Assembly: GCA_900770865.1 (NCBI GenBank)
Contig: CAAGLU010000372.1
Coordinates: 1-25,745 of the forward strand
Reading direction: 5' to 3'
Length of the DNA: 25,745 nucleotides
From: an uncultured Atopobiaceae bacterium
GTDB taxonomy: Bacteria > Actinomycetota > Coriobacteriia > Coriobacteriales > Atopobiaceae
A program made the position numbers and the translations under genes. The notes beneath the pieces were generated by a model. That model searched no databases. It had not been told where the DNA came from and worked only from the letters and a program-made list of their open reading frames with translations. How positions within the stretch are numbered: position 1 is the first letter of the stretch; each line of letters starts with the position of its first letter. Shown here piece by piece: positions 8,888 to 16,294 of the stretch.

Positions 8888-9412
8888 TTGGTTCCTTCAA
8901 TCATCTTTGATGGCGAGACGCTTGACCTCTGCGAGGCGCTCGTTGCTGCGTGCAGGGCGTCGGGCGTGACGGTTGGTACTGCAGAGTCGTGCACAGGAGG
9001 CCTGGTGGCGTCGGCCATCACGGCGATTCCGGGATCCTCTGAGGCCATACGTGGTGGCGTCGTGAGCTATGCCATTCCGGTCAAGCATGAGGTGCTGGGC
9101 GTCTCGAACAGCATCCTCGACGCCCCGGGTGTGGGAGCGGTTTCGAGCGAGTGTGCCGCTGCCATGGCCAAGAGGGCCAGAAGGGTTCTAGGGTGCGATG
9201 TCGCCGTTTCGGTTACGGGAATTGCGGGCCCCGGTGGTGAAGAGCCTGGTAAGCCCGTGGGCACGGTATGGATGGGGCTTGCAACCCCGTACTCAACCAA
9301 CGCCTTCCCCAACCTCTTCGAGGGAGATCGCTCCGAGGTGCGTGCTCGCGCCGTGAGGCGTGCCGTTGAACTTCTCGTGCAGGGAGTCAGGGGGACAGCC
9401 GAGAAGAACTAA
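8888..9412 (+). CDS. pncC: CinA C-terminal domain nicotinamide-nucleotide amidohydrolase
   Basis: This is a stand-alone CinA C-terminal domain. It deamidates nicotinamide mononucleotide to nicotinate mononucleotide in pyridine-nucleotide recycling. The signature AESCTGGLVASAIT holds the catalytic serine and TGIAGPGG is the second conserved loop. The N-terminal molybdopterin-binding-like domain of full CinA is absent. The start is uncertain. I chose TTG at 8888, eight bases after GGGAAG, because it gives the usual 25 or so residues before AESCTGG and begins just after pgsA. An in-frame GTG at 8858 would add ten residues inside the pgsA coding end. Linkage to recA is widespread in bacteria. Confidence 0.9.
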   Translation: MVPSIIFDGETLDLCEALVAACRASGVTVGTAESCTGGLVASAITAIPGSSEAIRGGVVSYAIPVKHEVLGVSNSILDAPGVGAVSSECAAAMAKRARRVLGCDVAVSVTGIAGPGGEEPGKPVGTVWMGLATPYSTNAFPNLFEGDRSEVRARAVRRAVELLVQGVRGTAEKN

Positions 9413-9448
9413 GTTTTTTTCTCGTTCTCGCCACGGGTTTTTGTTGAG

Positions 9449-9472
9449 CGCGGCCTCGTTTGCGAGGCCGCG
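9449..9472 (+). terminator. Terminator-type hairpin closing the rnj-to-cinA run
   Basis: A perfect ten-base-pair stem (CGCGGCCTCG, TTTG loop, CGAGGCCGCG) lies 37 bases after the cinA stop. Only three T bases follow, so efficiency is uncertain. A run of T bases (9414-9420) precedes the hairpin, which would suit termination in the opposite direction as well. Confidence 0.6.
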
Positions 9473-9586
9473 TTTGCGCAGGTGAGGAACTGTGCGTGAC
9501 AGAATCGTGACGGCGCTGTGCCAGCTGGATGCACGCCCGGCGTCAAATTGGTGCAAGGCCTCCCGTGTACGCTGTGCGCAGCGATG

Positions 9587-9615
9587 TTGACTACGAACGG
9601 GTGTTCGTATATCAT
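9587..9615 (+). promoter_or_regulatory. recA promoter
   Basis: TTGACT (9587-9592) and TATCAT (9610-9615) are 17 bases apart; TATATC two bases earlier is an alternative -10. The LexA box occupies nearly the whole spacer. Transcription would begin about 20 bases before the recA start codon. Confidence 0.65.
9594..9607 (+). promoter_or_regulatory. LexA (SOS) box of recA
   Basis: CGAACGGGTGTTCG is a perfect palindrome of the Gram-positive/actinobacterial SOS form CGAAC-N4-GTTCG. It lies between the -35 and -10 of the recA promoter, so bound LexA would block RNA polymerase directly. lexA itself is encoded in this window. Confidence 0.92.
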
Positions 9616-9644
9616 CGACGGCAGCCAATAGATGAGGAGCAAGC

Positions 9645-10748
9645 ATGGCCAAGAGCAAGGGAACGGTCAAAGAGGTCAACCACCCCGAGACAACTGAAGA
9701 GCGTGACAAGGCGCTCGAGGTCACTACCCAAGAGATAGAGAAGAAGTTTGGCAAGGGCGCCATCATGCGCTACGGCGATGACAGCGCTAGCTTGGAGGTC
9801 GAGGCTATCCCCACAGGCTCTCTGGCGCTCGATGCGGCCCTGGGAATCGGCGGTGTGCCTCGTGGGCGCATCGTCGAGATTTACGGCCCCGAGTCATCGG
9901 GCAAGACCACGCTCTCGCTGGAGATTCTGGCAGAGGCCCAGGCCATGGGCGGGGTCGTTGCCTTTATCGATGCCGAGCACGCGCTCGATCCCGGCTATGC
10001 GGCCCGCATCGGCGTGGATATTGACGAGGTGCTCATCTCCCAGCCAGATACGGGCGAGCAAGCGCTTGAGATCTGCGACATGCTGGTGCGCTCCGGTGCC
10101 ATTGACGTTGTGGTCATCGACTCCGTCGCCGCCCTTGTCCCTCGCGCTGAGATTGAGGGCGAGATTGGCGACACAACGGTAGGCCTCCAGGCGCGCCTTA
10201 TGAGCCAGGCCCTTCGCAAGCTCGCTGGATCGCTCTCCAAGTCAAACACCACCTGCATCTTTATCAACCAGTTGCGCGAGAAGATCGGCGTCATGTTTGG
10301 TAACCCCGAGACCACGCCCGGTGGCCGCGCGCTCAAGTTCTTCTCGTCCGTGCGCATGGACATCAGGCGCGTGGACAGCATCAAGGTCAATGGCGAGGTC
10401 GTTGGCAACCGCGTGAGGGTCAAGGTCGTCAAGAACAAGGTGGCACCGCCGTTTAAGTCTGCTGAGTTCGACATCATGTACGGCACGGGCATCTCCAAGG
10501 AGGGCTCGGTGCTCGACATGGCGGTCGAGTACCAGATTGTTGACAAGTCCGGATCCTGGTTCACATATGAGGGCGAGCGGCTTGGCCAGGGCCGTGAGGC
10601 GGCCAAGGCCTTCTTGGCTTCCAACCCAGATCTCATGGAGGAGATTGATCACAAGGTTCGCGTTGCTTGTGGCCTCGTGCTTGGCGACGAGCGCGTTGGC
10701 GAGCCTGTCGAGGGCGTAGACCCCAACGCCGAGGGCACTGAGAAGTGA
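9645..10748 (+). CDS. recA: Recombinase RecA
   Basis: The 367-residue RecA forms ATP-dependent filaments on single-stranded DNA, drives strand exchange and triggers LexA self-cleavage. Walker A GPESSGKTT lies near residue 80 and Walker B is in VVVIDSVAALVPRAEIEGE. The L2-region residues FINQLREKIGVMFGNPET and the ALKFFSSVRMD strand are intact, and there is no intein. The C-terminus is acidic (EGVDPNAEGTEK), as usual. GAGGAG sits six bases before the ATG. The promoter carries a perfect LexA box at 9594-9607. The TGA overlaps the GTG start of recX. Confidence 0.98.
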   Translation: MAKSKGTVKEVNHPETTEERDKALEVTTQEIEKKFGKGAIMRYGDDSASLEVEAIPTGSLALDAALGIGGVPRGRIVEIYGPESSGKTTLSLEILAEAQAMGGVVAFIDAEHALDPGYAARIGVDIDEVLISQPDTGEQALEICDMLVRSGAIDVVVIDSVAALVPRAEIEGEIGDTTVGLQARLMSQALRKLAGSLSKSNTTCIFINQLREKIGVMFGNPETTPGGRALKFFSSVRMDIRRVDSIKVNGEVVGNRVRVKVVKNKVAPPFKSAEFDIMYGTGISKEGSVLDMAVEYQIVDKSGSWFTYEGERLGQGREAAKAFLASNPDLMEEIDHKVRVACGLVLGDERVGEPVEGVDPNAEGTEK

Positions 10749-11455
10749 CGCGTGCCGTAAAGGGCGAGTGGCCCAAGACGGATCTTGACTGGGAGATCCG
10801 CCTGCCCCAACGCGCTTCTCGCGGGTTGGGGCAGGCGGCTCCTCGGGCTGAGGTCGTGATAAGGACACCCCAGCGTGGCGAGGAGCACATTCGTGTGCCA
10901 CTTGCAGTTGCCCGCTCTCTTGACTCTAAGGCCAGGGGCAAGGAGCTTCTACCATCCTCACGGGCAGAGCTCATGTTTGCGATGGGGGAGGTCTCTCGCA
11001 AGTGCGCCATGGAGCGCGCCGCTGCGCTCATCGACCGCAGGGACTACTCCGAGGACGAGCTCGCTTCGCGACTCGCGAGGGATGGCTATGCATCACAAAC
11101 GGTCGAGAGCACGGTCCGGAGGTCGGTCGAGTGCGGGCTGGTCGATAACTCCCGCTTTGCGGATACCTTTATTCGCTCCAAGCTCTCGCAGGGATGGGGC
11201 AGGGTCCGTATCGAGCGCGAGCTCTCTCGTCGTGGCATCGAGGCAAGTGACGTTCCTGGCTGGCCGGAGCTCTATCTCTCAGAGGAGTCTGAGGAGGAGA
11301 CTGCCTACGAGCTCGCTTCGCGTCGCCGTATCACGGGCAAGAACGATTACGAGAAGATAGTCCGTTTTCTTTCCTCAAGGGGTTACCCGTTGGGGCTTGC
11401 CACACGTACGGCTCGTCGCGTGCTCGATGAGTCCAAAGAGGAAGACGAATCCTAA
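10745..11455 (+). CDS. recX: Regulatory protein RecX
   Basis: RecX binds RecA filaments and limits their growth. The 236-residue product has the typical three-helix repeats: AAALIDRRDYSEDELASRL, then VECGLVDNSRFADTFIRSK and WGRVRIERELSRRGI, with a last repeat RFLSSRGYPLGLATRTARRV. The GTG start overlaps the recA stop (GTGA), giving translational coupling. About 80 residues precede the first repeat. A strong hairpin at 10798-10838 lies within codons 18-32, so full-length translation must unwind it, and a later in-frame GTG at 10856 cannot be excluded as an extra start. The family assignment is firm and the N-terminus less so. Confidence 0.93.
   Translation: MTRAVKGEWPKTDLDWEIRLPQRASRGLGQAAPRAEVVIRTPQRGEEHIRVPLAVARSLDSKARGKELLPSSRAELMFAMGEVSRKCAMERAAALIDRRDYSEDELASRLARDGYASQTVESTVRRSVECGLVDNSRFADTFIRSKLSQGWGRVRIERELSRRGIEASDVPGWPELYLSEESEEETAYELASRRRITGKNDYEKIVRFLSSRGYPLGLATRTARRVLDESKEEDES
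10798..10838 (+). promoter_or_regulatory. Strong hairpin at the recA-recX boundary, inside recX
   Basis: CCGCCTGCCCCAA (10798-10810) pairs perfectly with TTGGGGCAGGCGG (10826-10838). Inside that, CGCG (10811-10814) pairs with CGCG (10820-10823) around loop CTTCT, leaving a GG bulge. The total is 17 base pairs, very GC-rich. No T-run follows, so it is more likely an attenuating or mRNA-stabilising element that lowers recX relative to recA than a full terminator. Confidence 0.65.
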
Positions 11456-11576
11456 CGCGTGTCGCGTCCTTGAGGTGGGCTCGGCCTTGTACGTATGGCC
11501 CTGGCGTCGCCCTCCTACCACGCCCGTATATTCCGTGAAGCGTGGCTTGTTTGGGCGCAGACGGTACCCTAACAGT
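11456..11576. other. Non-coding gap between recX and the rny promoter
   Basis: I see no gene here. A weak dyad (CCACGC 11518-11523 with GCGTGG 11540-11545, followed by CTTGTTT) might help end recX transcription, but it is only six base pairs. Together with the leader that follows, it makes up the 336-base gap between recX and rny. Confidence 0.4.
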
Positions 11577-11605
11577 TTGACAGGTATCAAATGCGAACAT
11601 ATGAT
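11577..11605 (+). promoter_or_regulatory. Near-consensus sigma-70-type promoter for rny
   Basis: TTGACA (11577-11582) and TATGAT (11600-11605) are exactly 17 bases apart, matching 11 of 12 consensus positions. This is the best housekeeping promoter I can find in the window. Transcription would start near 11612. Confidence 0.8.
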
Positions 11606-11611
11606 TGAAAG

Positions 11612-11791
11612 GCCTGAGAGCGTATCTTCCGCTGGTTTACCAGCTGTGCATTGTATTTGTTTCACCGCGTCAGCATCATGGAACGTCATGTTTTTGGCAT
11701 CTGCGGCCGGATACCCCGATGGCGGGTTCCCTAGCGCTATGCGCTTGGGTCTCCTGAACAATCTCGTGAACTTGTCATCTGAGGAGCGGCC
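11612..11791 (+). promoter_or_regulatory. Long structured 5' leader of rny
   Basis: About 180 bases separate the predicted start site from the rny ATG. They contain GCTGG-TTTA-CCAGC (11631-11644) and a nine-position stem with one mismatch, CCCTAGCGC-TAT-GCGCTTGGG (11729-11749). I recognise no known riboswitch. Such a leader is a plausible target for cleavage and autoregulation by the RNase it precedes, but that is inference. Confidence 0.4.
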
Positions 11792-13342
11792 ATGGAAATC
11801 ATCATAGGAATCATATGTCTAGCGGTGGGAGCTGGGTTGGCATACTTCTTCCTTGCTGGGAAGAGCAACTCTAAGCTCAAGTCTGCCAACGAACAAATCG
11901 AAAGCGCGCGCGGCGAGGCGGAACGCATCACGTCTGAGGCGCGTCGCCAGGCTGACACGGCTAAGAAGGAGGCCGTGCTCGAGGCCAAGGAGGAGATTCT
12001 GCAGCTCAAGCAGAACTCCGAGGCCGAGGAGAAGAAGCGTAAGGGCGAGCTGCAGTCCATGGAGGGTCGCATCATGCAGCGCGAGGAGTCCCTCGACCGC
12101 CGCAATGATGCCCTTGACAAGCGTGAGCGTCAGCTCTCTGGCCTCCAGAGCCAGCTTGACCGCCGCAAGAACGACCTTGACGCTCTCGAAGGAAAGCAGA
12201 CCACCGAGCTCGAGCGCATCGCAGGCCTCTCTAAGGATGAGGCGCATGATGAGCTCATCGCCCGTGTTCGTGCCGAGAGCGTGCGCGATGAGGCCCAGAT
12301 TCTGCGCGAGTCCGAGCAGAACGTGCGAGCAAAGGCGGATAAGACCGCCCGCGAGATCATCTCCACTGCTATCCAGCGCTGTGCTGCAGACCAGGCCGGC
12401 GAAATCACGGTTACCACCGTCCACATCCCGTCCGACGACCTCAAGGGCCGCATCATCGGTCGAGAAGGTAGGAACATCCGCACGTTCGAGCAGGTCTCCG
12501 GTGTCTCCCTCGTCATTGACGATACGCCCGAGACCGTTGTCCTCTCGAGCTTTGACCCCGTCCGTCGCGAGACTGCGCGTGTGGCGCTCGAGAACCTCAT
12601 CGCTGACGGCCGCATTCACCCCGCCCGTATCGAGGAGCTCTACAAGAAGGCCGAGGACCTGGTCAACGAGCGCGTTCGCGAGGCCGGCGAGCAGGCGGCC
12701 TTCGACGCGGGCATCCATGACCTCCACCCAGAGATCGTTAAGACCCTCGGCGCCCTCAAGTACCGTACCTCCTTCGGCCAGAACGTCCTCTCTCACTCCA
12801 TCCAGGTCTCCGCGCTCTGCGGGATCATGGCCTCCGAGCTGGGCATGGATCCTGCTCCCGCCAAGCGTGCCGGCCTTCTCCACGACATTGGCAAGGCAAT
12901 CGACCACGAGGTCGAGGGCCCGCATGCCGTCATTGGTGCCGACCTCGCCCGTCGCTACGGCGAGCGCCCCGAGATCGTGCACGCCATCGAGGCACACCAT
13001 GCCGACGTCGATCCGGACACTGTCCTCGACGTCCTCGTGCAGGCGGCCGATGCCATCTCTGCCGCCCGCCCTGGTGCCCGTCGTGAGTCTGCGGAGACCT
13101 ACATCAAGCGCCTTGAGAAGCTCGAGGAGATCTCTAACGCCCACGAGGGAGTCGAGCGCACCTACGCCATGCAGGCTGGTCGCGAGCTCCATGTGATGGT
13201 CGAGCCCGAGAAGATCTCCGATGCGCAGGCGACTGTCCTCGCCCATGACATTGCCAAGCAGATCGAGGACGAGATGGAGTATCCCGGCCAGGTCCGCGTG
13301 GTGGTCATCCGCGAGTCTCGCGCGGTCGACGTCGCTAAGTAA
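11792..13342 (+). CDS. rny: Ribonuclease Y
   Basis: The 516-residue RNase Y is a membrane-anchored endoribonuclease that starts decay of many mRNAs. An N-terminal membrane helix (residues 2-22, IIIGIICLAVGAGLAYFFLA) is followed by a long charged coiled coil to about residue 165. A KH RNA-binding domain follows (GRIIGREGRNIRTFE, near 225), then an HD metal-dependent phosphohydrolase domain (LLHDIGKAID near 361, EAHHADVDPD near 401). Length and domain order match the Bacillus enzyme. Its ribosome binding site is GAGGAG. In Bacillus the gene also lies just downstream of recA, but ymdB normally follows it; here a GHKL ATPase does. Co-occurrence with RNase J is typical of Firmicutes and fits Coriobacteriia rather than RNase E/G-based Actinobacteria. 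Confidence 0.97.
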   Translation: MEIIIGIICLAVGAGLAYFFLAGKSNSKLKSANEQIESARGEAERITSEARRQADTAKKEAVLEAKEEILQLKQNSEAEEKKRKGELQSMEGRIMQREESLDRRNDALDKRERQLSGLQSQLDRRKNDLDALEGKQTTELERIAGLSKDEAHDELIARVRAESVRDEAQILRESEQNVRAKADKTAREIISTAIQRCAADQAGEITVTTVHIPSDDLKGRIIGREGRNIRTFEQVSGVSLVIDDTPETVVLSSFDPVRRETARVALENLIADGRIHPARIEELYKKAEDLVNERVREAGEQAAFDAGIHDLHPEIVKTLGALKYRTSFGQNVLSHSIQVSALCGIMASELGMDPAPAKRAGLLHDIGKAIDHEVEGPHAVIGADLARRYGERPEIVHAIEAHHADVDPDTVLDVLVQAADAISAARPGARRESAETYIKRLEKLEEISNAHEGVERTYAMQAGRELHVMVEPEKISDAQATVLAHDIAKQIEDEMEYPGQVRVVVIRESRAVDVAK

Positions 13343-13357
13343 GCGAGGGTCGTCACT

Positions 13358-14455
13358 GTGGCAGAGGAGCAGGCTCCCAGCGCGGCTGGACTGGCTGATT
13401 TCGTTGCCCGCATGGGCGGGGAGCGCTCGCTTCGCGTGGAGGAGAACCTCGGTGAGGGCTATGTCCGCCTTCGCGTTGCGGAGGCGGAGCGTCGCCAAGC
13501 CAAGCACGACATTCGCTGTGTCGAGGATATGGTCATTGAGCTTCTCCGCAACTCCCGCGACGCTGGGGCAAAGCGCATTTACCTTGCCACCTCACGTGAG
13601 GGAGACCTGCGCACCACGACTATCCTGGACGATGGCTCCGGCGTACCCCAGGATATGCAGGAGCGCATCTTCGAGGCGCGTGTGACCTCCAAGCTCGAGA
13701 GCATCCACGTGGACAGGTGGGGCGTCCACGGGCGAGGCATGGCGCTCTACTCGGTTAGGGAGAACGCCGAGTCTGCGCGTGTGGCGTCCTCGGCCCCCGG
13801 GAAGGGCACCTCCATCACGGTTGTCACTAATGCAACCAAGCTCGCCGAGCGTGCTGACCAGTCAACCTGGCCTTCGCTCGGCGAGGATGAGGACGGCAAG
13901 CGCACCTGCGCCCGTGGCCCTCACAACATCGTTCGCACTTGCTGTGAGTTCGCCCTCGAGGAGTACGGGACCTGTGAGGTGTACGTGGGCTCGCCGGCAG
14001 AGATTGCGGCAACCGCGCGCGCTCGCATTACCCCTTCGGTGGATGGCTCTGACCTGCTTTTCATCGACGACCTTTCTGCGCTTCCGGTTTTGGAGCGTCT
14101 TCGTGCTGCCGCAGACGCTAGGGAGCTTCTCTCGGTTTGCAAGGGGCTTGGTCTTGAGATGAGCGAGCGCACTGCTCATCGCGTGGTGTCGGGACAGATT
14201 CGACCCCTAAGGAGCGTCGCTTCCCGCATGCTCCGCAAAGCTGATGCCCCAACCGCTCCAAAGCCTGTCGACCTCTATCGGGACAGACGGGGTCTCAAGC
14301 TTTCCAAGCCAGATGCCGAGGAGTTCTCACGGGTCCTTGCCAAGGATTTCTCGTTCATCGAGGACCGCTACTACGTGGCGCTCGCGCATGACCCCAAGGT
14401 GAGGGTCGGCAAGGGTCGCATCACCGTGACCTTTGACCTGGAGGATGCGGACTAG
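13358..14455 (+). CDS. GHKL-type (MutL-like) ATPase of unknown role
   Basis: This 365-residue soluble protein has a GHKL ATP-binding domain in its first 155 residues. The N box is ELLRNSRDAGA (61-71, with E61 and N65), the G1 box DDGSGVP (91-97), the G2 box GVHGRGMAL (122-130) and the last glycine loop GKGTSI (148-153). The DAGA ending of the N box is typical of MutL and other HATPase_c_3 proteins rather than histidine kinases. No membrane segment, phospho-acceptor helix pair or receiver domain is present, and H-D in AKHDIRCVED is too close to the N box for a normal kinase. Residues 160-365 match nothing I know; they end in strands (RITVTFDLED). The GTG start lies 15 bases after rny, with GAGGGT upstream. 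Likely co-transcribed with rny. The biochemical role is unknown. Confidence 0.8.
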   Translation: MAEEQAPSAAGLADFVARMGGERSLRVEENLGEGYVRLRVAEAERRQAKHDIRCVEDMVIELLRNSRDAGAKRIYLATSREGDLRTTTILDDGSGVPQDMQERIFEARVTSKLESIHVDRWGVHGRGMALYSVRENAESARVASSAPGKGTSITVVTNATKLAERADQSTWPSLGEDEDGKRTCARGPHNIVRTCCEFALEEYGTCEVYVGSPAEIAATARARITPSVDGSDLLFIDDLSALPVLERLRAAADARELLSVCKGLGLEMSERTAHRVVSGQIRPLRSVASRMLRKADAPTAPKPVDLYRDRRGLKLSKPDAEEFSRVLAKDFSFIEDRYYVALAHDPKVRVGKGRITVTFDLEDAD

Positions 14456-14496
14456 CCAGCTTTGTCATTTGCCACTGTACGAAACACACTTCACGT

Positions 14497-14524
14497 TTGC
14501 ATTAGCTAGCTGGGACATTACAAT
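14497..14524 (+). promoter_or_regulatory. Candidate promoter for the spoVS-miaB-miaA-hflX unit
   Basis: TTGCAT (14497-14502) and TACAAT (14519-14524) are 16 bases apart, in an AT-rich patch that stands out from the surrounding GC-rich coding DNA. Transcription would begin near 14531, about 70 bases before spoVS. Confidence 0.5.
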
Positions 14525-14602
14525 CGATCATATATGTACTTCCACCAAGGACGACTAATCGCACCATACTGACAACCACTGCACCATTGGAGCATCAGCA
14601 GC

Positions 14603-14920
14603 ATGGATTTTCTGAAGGTCTCGAGCAAGTCATCCCCGGCGTCCGTCGCCGGGGCCATAGCCGGCATGGTAAAGGACGGGGTTCCCGTCAACATGCAGTG
14701 CGTTGGAGCGGGTGCGGTCAACCAGGCCGTCAAGGCGCTTGCCATCGCGCGCGGCTTCCTCATTCCAACGGGAGTCGACATCTCCTGCGCCCCCACGTTC
14801 TCCGATATCGACATTGCGGGAGAAAAGCGCACGGCCATTCGCTTTGCCGTCTACGTGCATAGGCTCACTCCCCAGAGCACCACGGCTGACGCTATGGACA
14901 ACGGGAGCGTGGTCGCGTAA
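14603..14920 (+). CDS. spoVS: SpoVS family (Alba-like) protein
   Basis: This 105-residue protein shows the SpoVS pattern: VSSKSSPASVAGAIAG, then the loop VPVNMQCVGAGAVNQAVKAL, and a strand region IRFAVYVHR. SpoVS has an Alba-like fold, suggesting nucleic-acid binding. In Bacillus it affects sporulation stages II and V, but homologues occur in many bacteria that do not sporulate. The ATG lies ten bases after GGAG. The TAA is followed immediately by the miaB ATG, so the two are translationally coupled. The last 15 or so residues (TTADAMDNGSVVA) extend beyond the usual domain of about 86 residues. Confidence 0.9.
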   Translation: MDFLKVSSKSSPASVAGAIAGMVKDGVPVNMQCVGAGAVNQAVKALAIARGFLIPTGVDISCAPTFSDIDIAGEKRTAIRFAVYVHRLTPQSTTADAMDNGSVVA

Positions 14921-16294
14921 ATGGCTTCTCCTGACACCCAGGCCCTTGTCGGCAAGACCTACCACATCAAGACCTTTGGCTGCCAGATGAACATGCATGA
15001 CTCCGAGAGGGTCTCGGGCCTTCTCGACTCGTGCGGCTGCATCGAGGTTGCAAGCCCCGACGATGCCGATATCGTCGTCTACATGACCTGCTGCGTTCGC
15101 GAGAATGCTGACCAGCGCCTCTATGGCCAGGCATCTGCCATGGTCTCGGCTCCCACGCCACCCTCGGGGAGGCGCATCGTGGCCGTGGGCGGCTGCATTG
15201 CGCAGCGCGACGGCGAGCGCCTCCGCGCGCACATCCCCAACGTCGACGTGGTCTTTGGCACAAGCGCCCTGGCGAGCCTTCCGAGGCTCCTTTCCGAGGC
15301 ATTTGGCGAGCAGCCAGGTGCCATAGAGGTGGACACGGAGGAGTCGGGTACAGGATTTTCGACCGACCTGCCCAGCCATCGTGCCGAGCGCTACCACGCG
15401 TGGGTGCCCATCATGAGCGGCTGCAACAACTTTTGTACCTACTGCATCGTTCCGTATGTCCGCGGGCGTGAGCGCAGTCGCACCATCGAGAGCGTAGTCG
15501 CCGAGTGCCGCCTGCTCGTTGCCGATGGCGTGCGCGAGATTTGCCTCCTTGGGCAAAACGTCAACTCCTACGGGAGGAACATCTACGGAGAGCCTCGCTT
15601 TGCTGAGCTCCTACGTGCGGTGGGTGAGACGGGCATCGAGCGCATCCGCTTCACCTCGAGCAACCCCAAGGACCTCTCCGACGAGACCATCGCCGCTATG
15701 GCTGAGGTCCCAGCCGTGATGCCTCATCTCCACCTGGCGGTGCAGTCGGGCTCCACGCGCGTGCTCAAGGCAATGAACCGCAGCTACACGAGGGACGAGT
15801 ATCTGGCGCTTGTGGGGCGTCTCCGCGCCGCTATCCCCAACATCGCGCTCTCCACTGACATTATTGTCGGCTTCCCCGGTGAGACGGAGGAAGACTTCCA
15901 GGACACGCTCTCGCTTGTGCGCGAGGCAGGGTTCTCCTCCGCCTTCACGTTCATCTACTCGCCGCGGCCTGGTACCCCTGCCGCGAAGATGGTGGACAAC
16001 ACGCCCCATGACGTCATCCAGGATCGCTTTGACCGCCTTGCGGAGCAGGTCGCTCAACAGGCTCACGACGCAAACCAGGAGGACCTGGGACAGCTCGTTG
16101 GCGTCCTGGTCGAGGGGCCGTCTAAGCGAGACGATTCTGTCATGGTCGGCCACAGCGAGAAGAACCGCACCGTCCACTTCCAGCTCCCCGTGGGTATGAG
16201 CCCGAAGGATGCGGTGGGCAAGATTGCCCACGTTCGCGTCAAGGAGGCACGTACTTGGTATCTGCGGGGGACCGTCGAAGGCGACCTTTCGTGA
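14921..16294 (+). CDS. miaB: tRNA-2-methylthio-N6-dimethylallyladenosine synthase MiaB
   Basis: This 457-residue radical SAM methylthiotransferase adds the 2-methylthio group to i6A37 in tRNA, acting on the product of MiaA, which is encoded next. The MTTase-domain cysteines lie in TFGCQMN, MTCCVREN and VGGCIAQRDG. The radical SAM motif CNNFCTYC gives C168, C172 and C175. IVGFPGETEEDF is conserved, and a TRAM domain lies near the C-terminus. The ATG starts directly after the spoVS stop, and the TGA overlaps the miaA GTG start (GTGA). mutS and mutL, often found near miaB in Firmicutes, are absent here. Confidence 0.97.
   Translation: MASPDTQALVGKTYHIKTFGCQMNMHDSERVSGLLDSCGCIEVASPDDADIVVYMTCCVRENADQRLYGQASAMVSAPTPPSGRRIVAVGGCIAQRDGERLRAHIPNVDVVFGTSALASLPRLLSEAFGEQPGAIEVDTEESGTGFSTDLPSHRAERYHAWVPIMSGCNNFCTYCIVPYVRGRERSRTIESVVAECRLLVADGVREICLLGQNVNSYGRNIYGEPRFAELLRAVGETGIERIRFTSSNPKDLSDETIAAMAEVPAVMPHLHLAVQSGSTRVLKAMNRSYTRDEYLALVGRLRAAIPNIALSTDIIVGFPGETEEDFQDTLSLVREAGFSSAFTFIYSPRPGTPAAKMVDNTPHDVIQDRFDRLAEQVAQQAHDANQEDLGQLVGVLVEGPSKRDDSVMVGHSEKNRTVHFQLPVGMSPKDAVGKIAHVRVKEARTWYLRGTVEGDLS

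Noticed and set aside
11601..11807. Short open frame starting at the ATG after the rny -35 element
   Set aside because: Its start lies inside the -10 element of a near-consensus promoter, it overlaps the rny start out of frame, and it has no ribosome binding site.
13358..14455. Histidine kinase reading of the GHKL protein
   Set aside because: There is no dimerisation/phospho-acceptor helix pair, no sensor or membrane segment and no response regulator beside it; the N box resembles MutL-type proteins.
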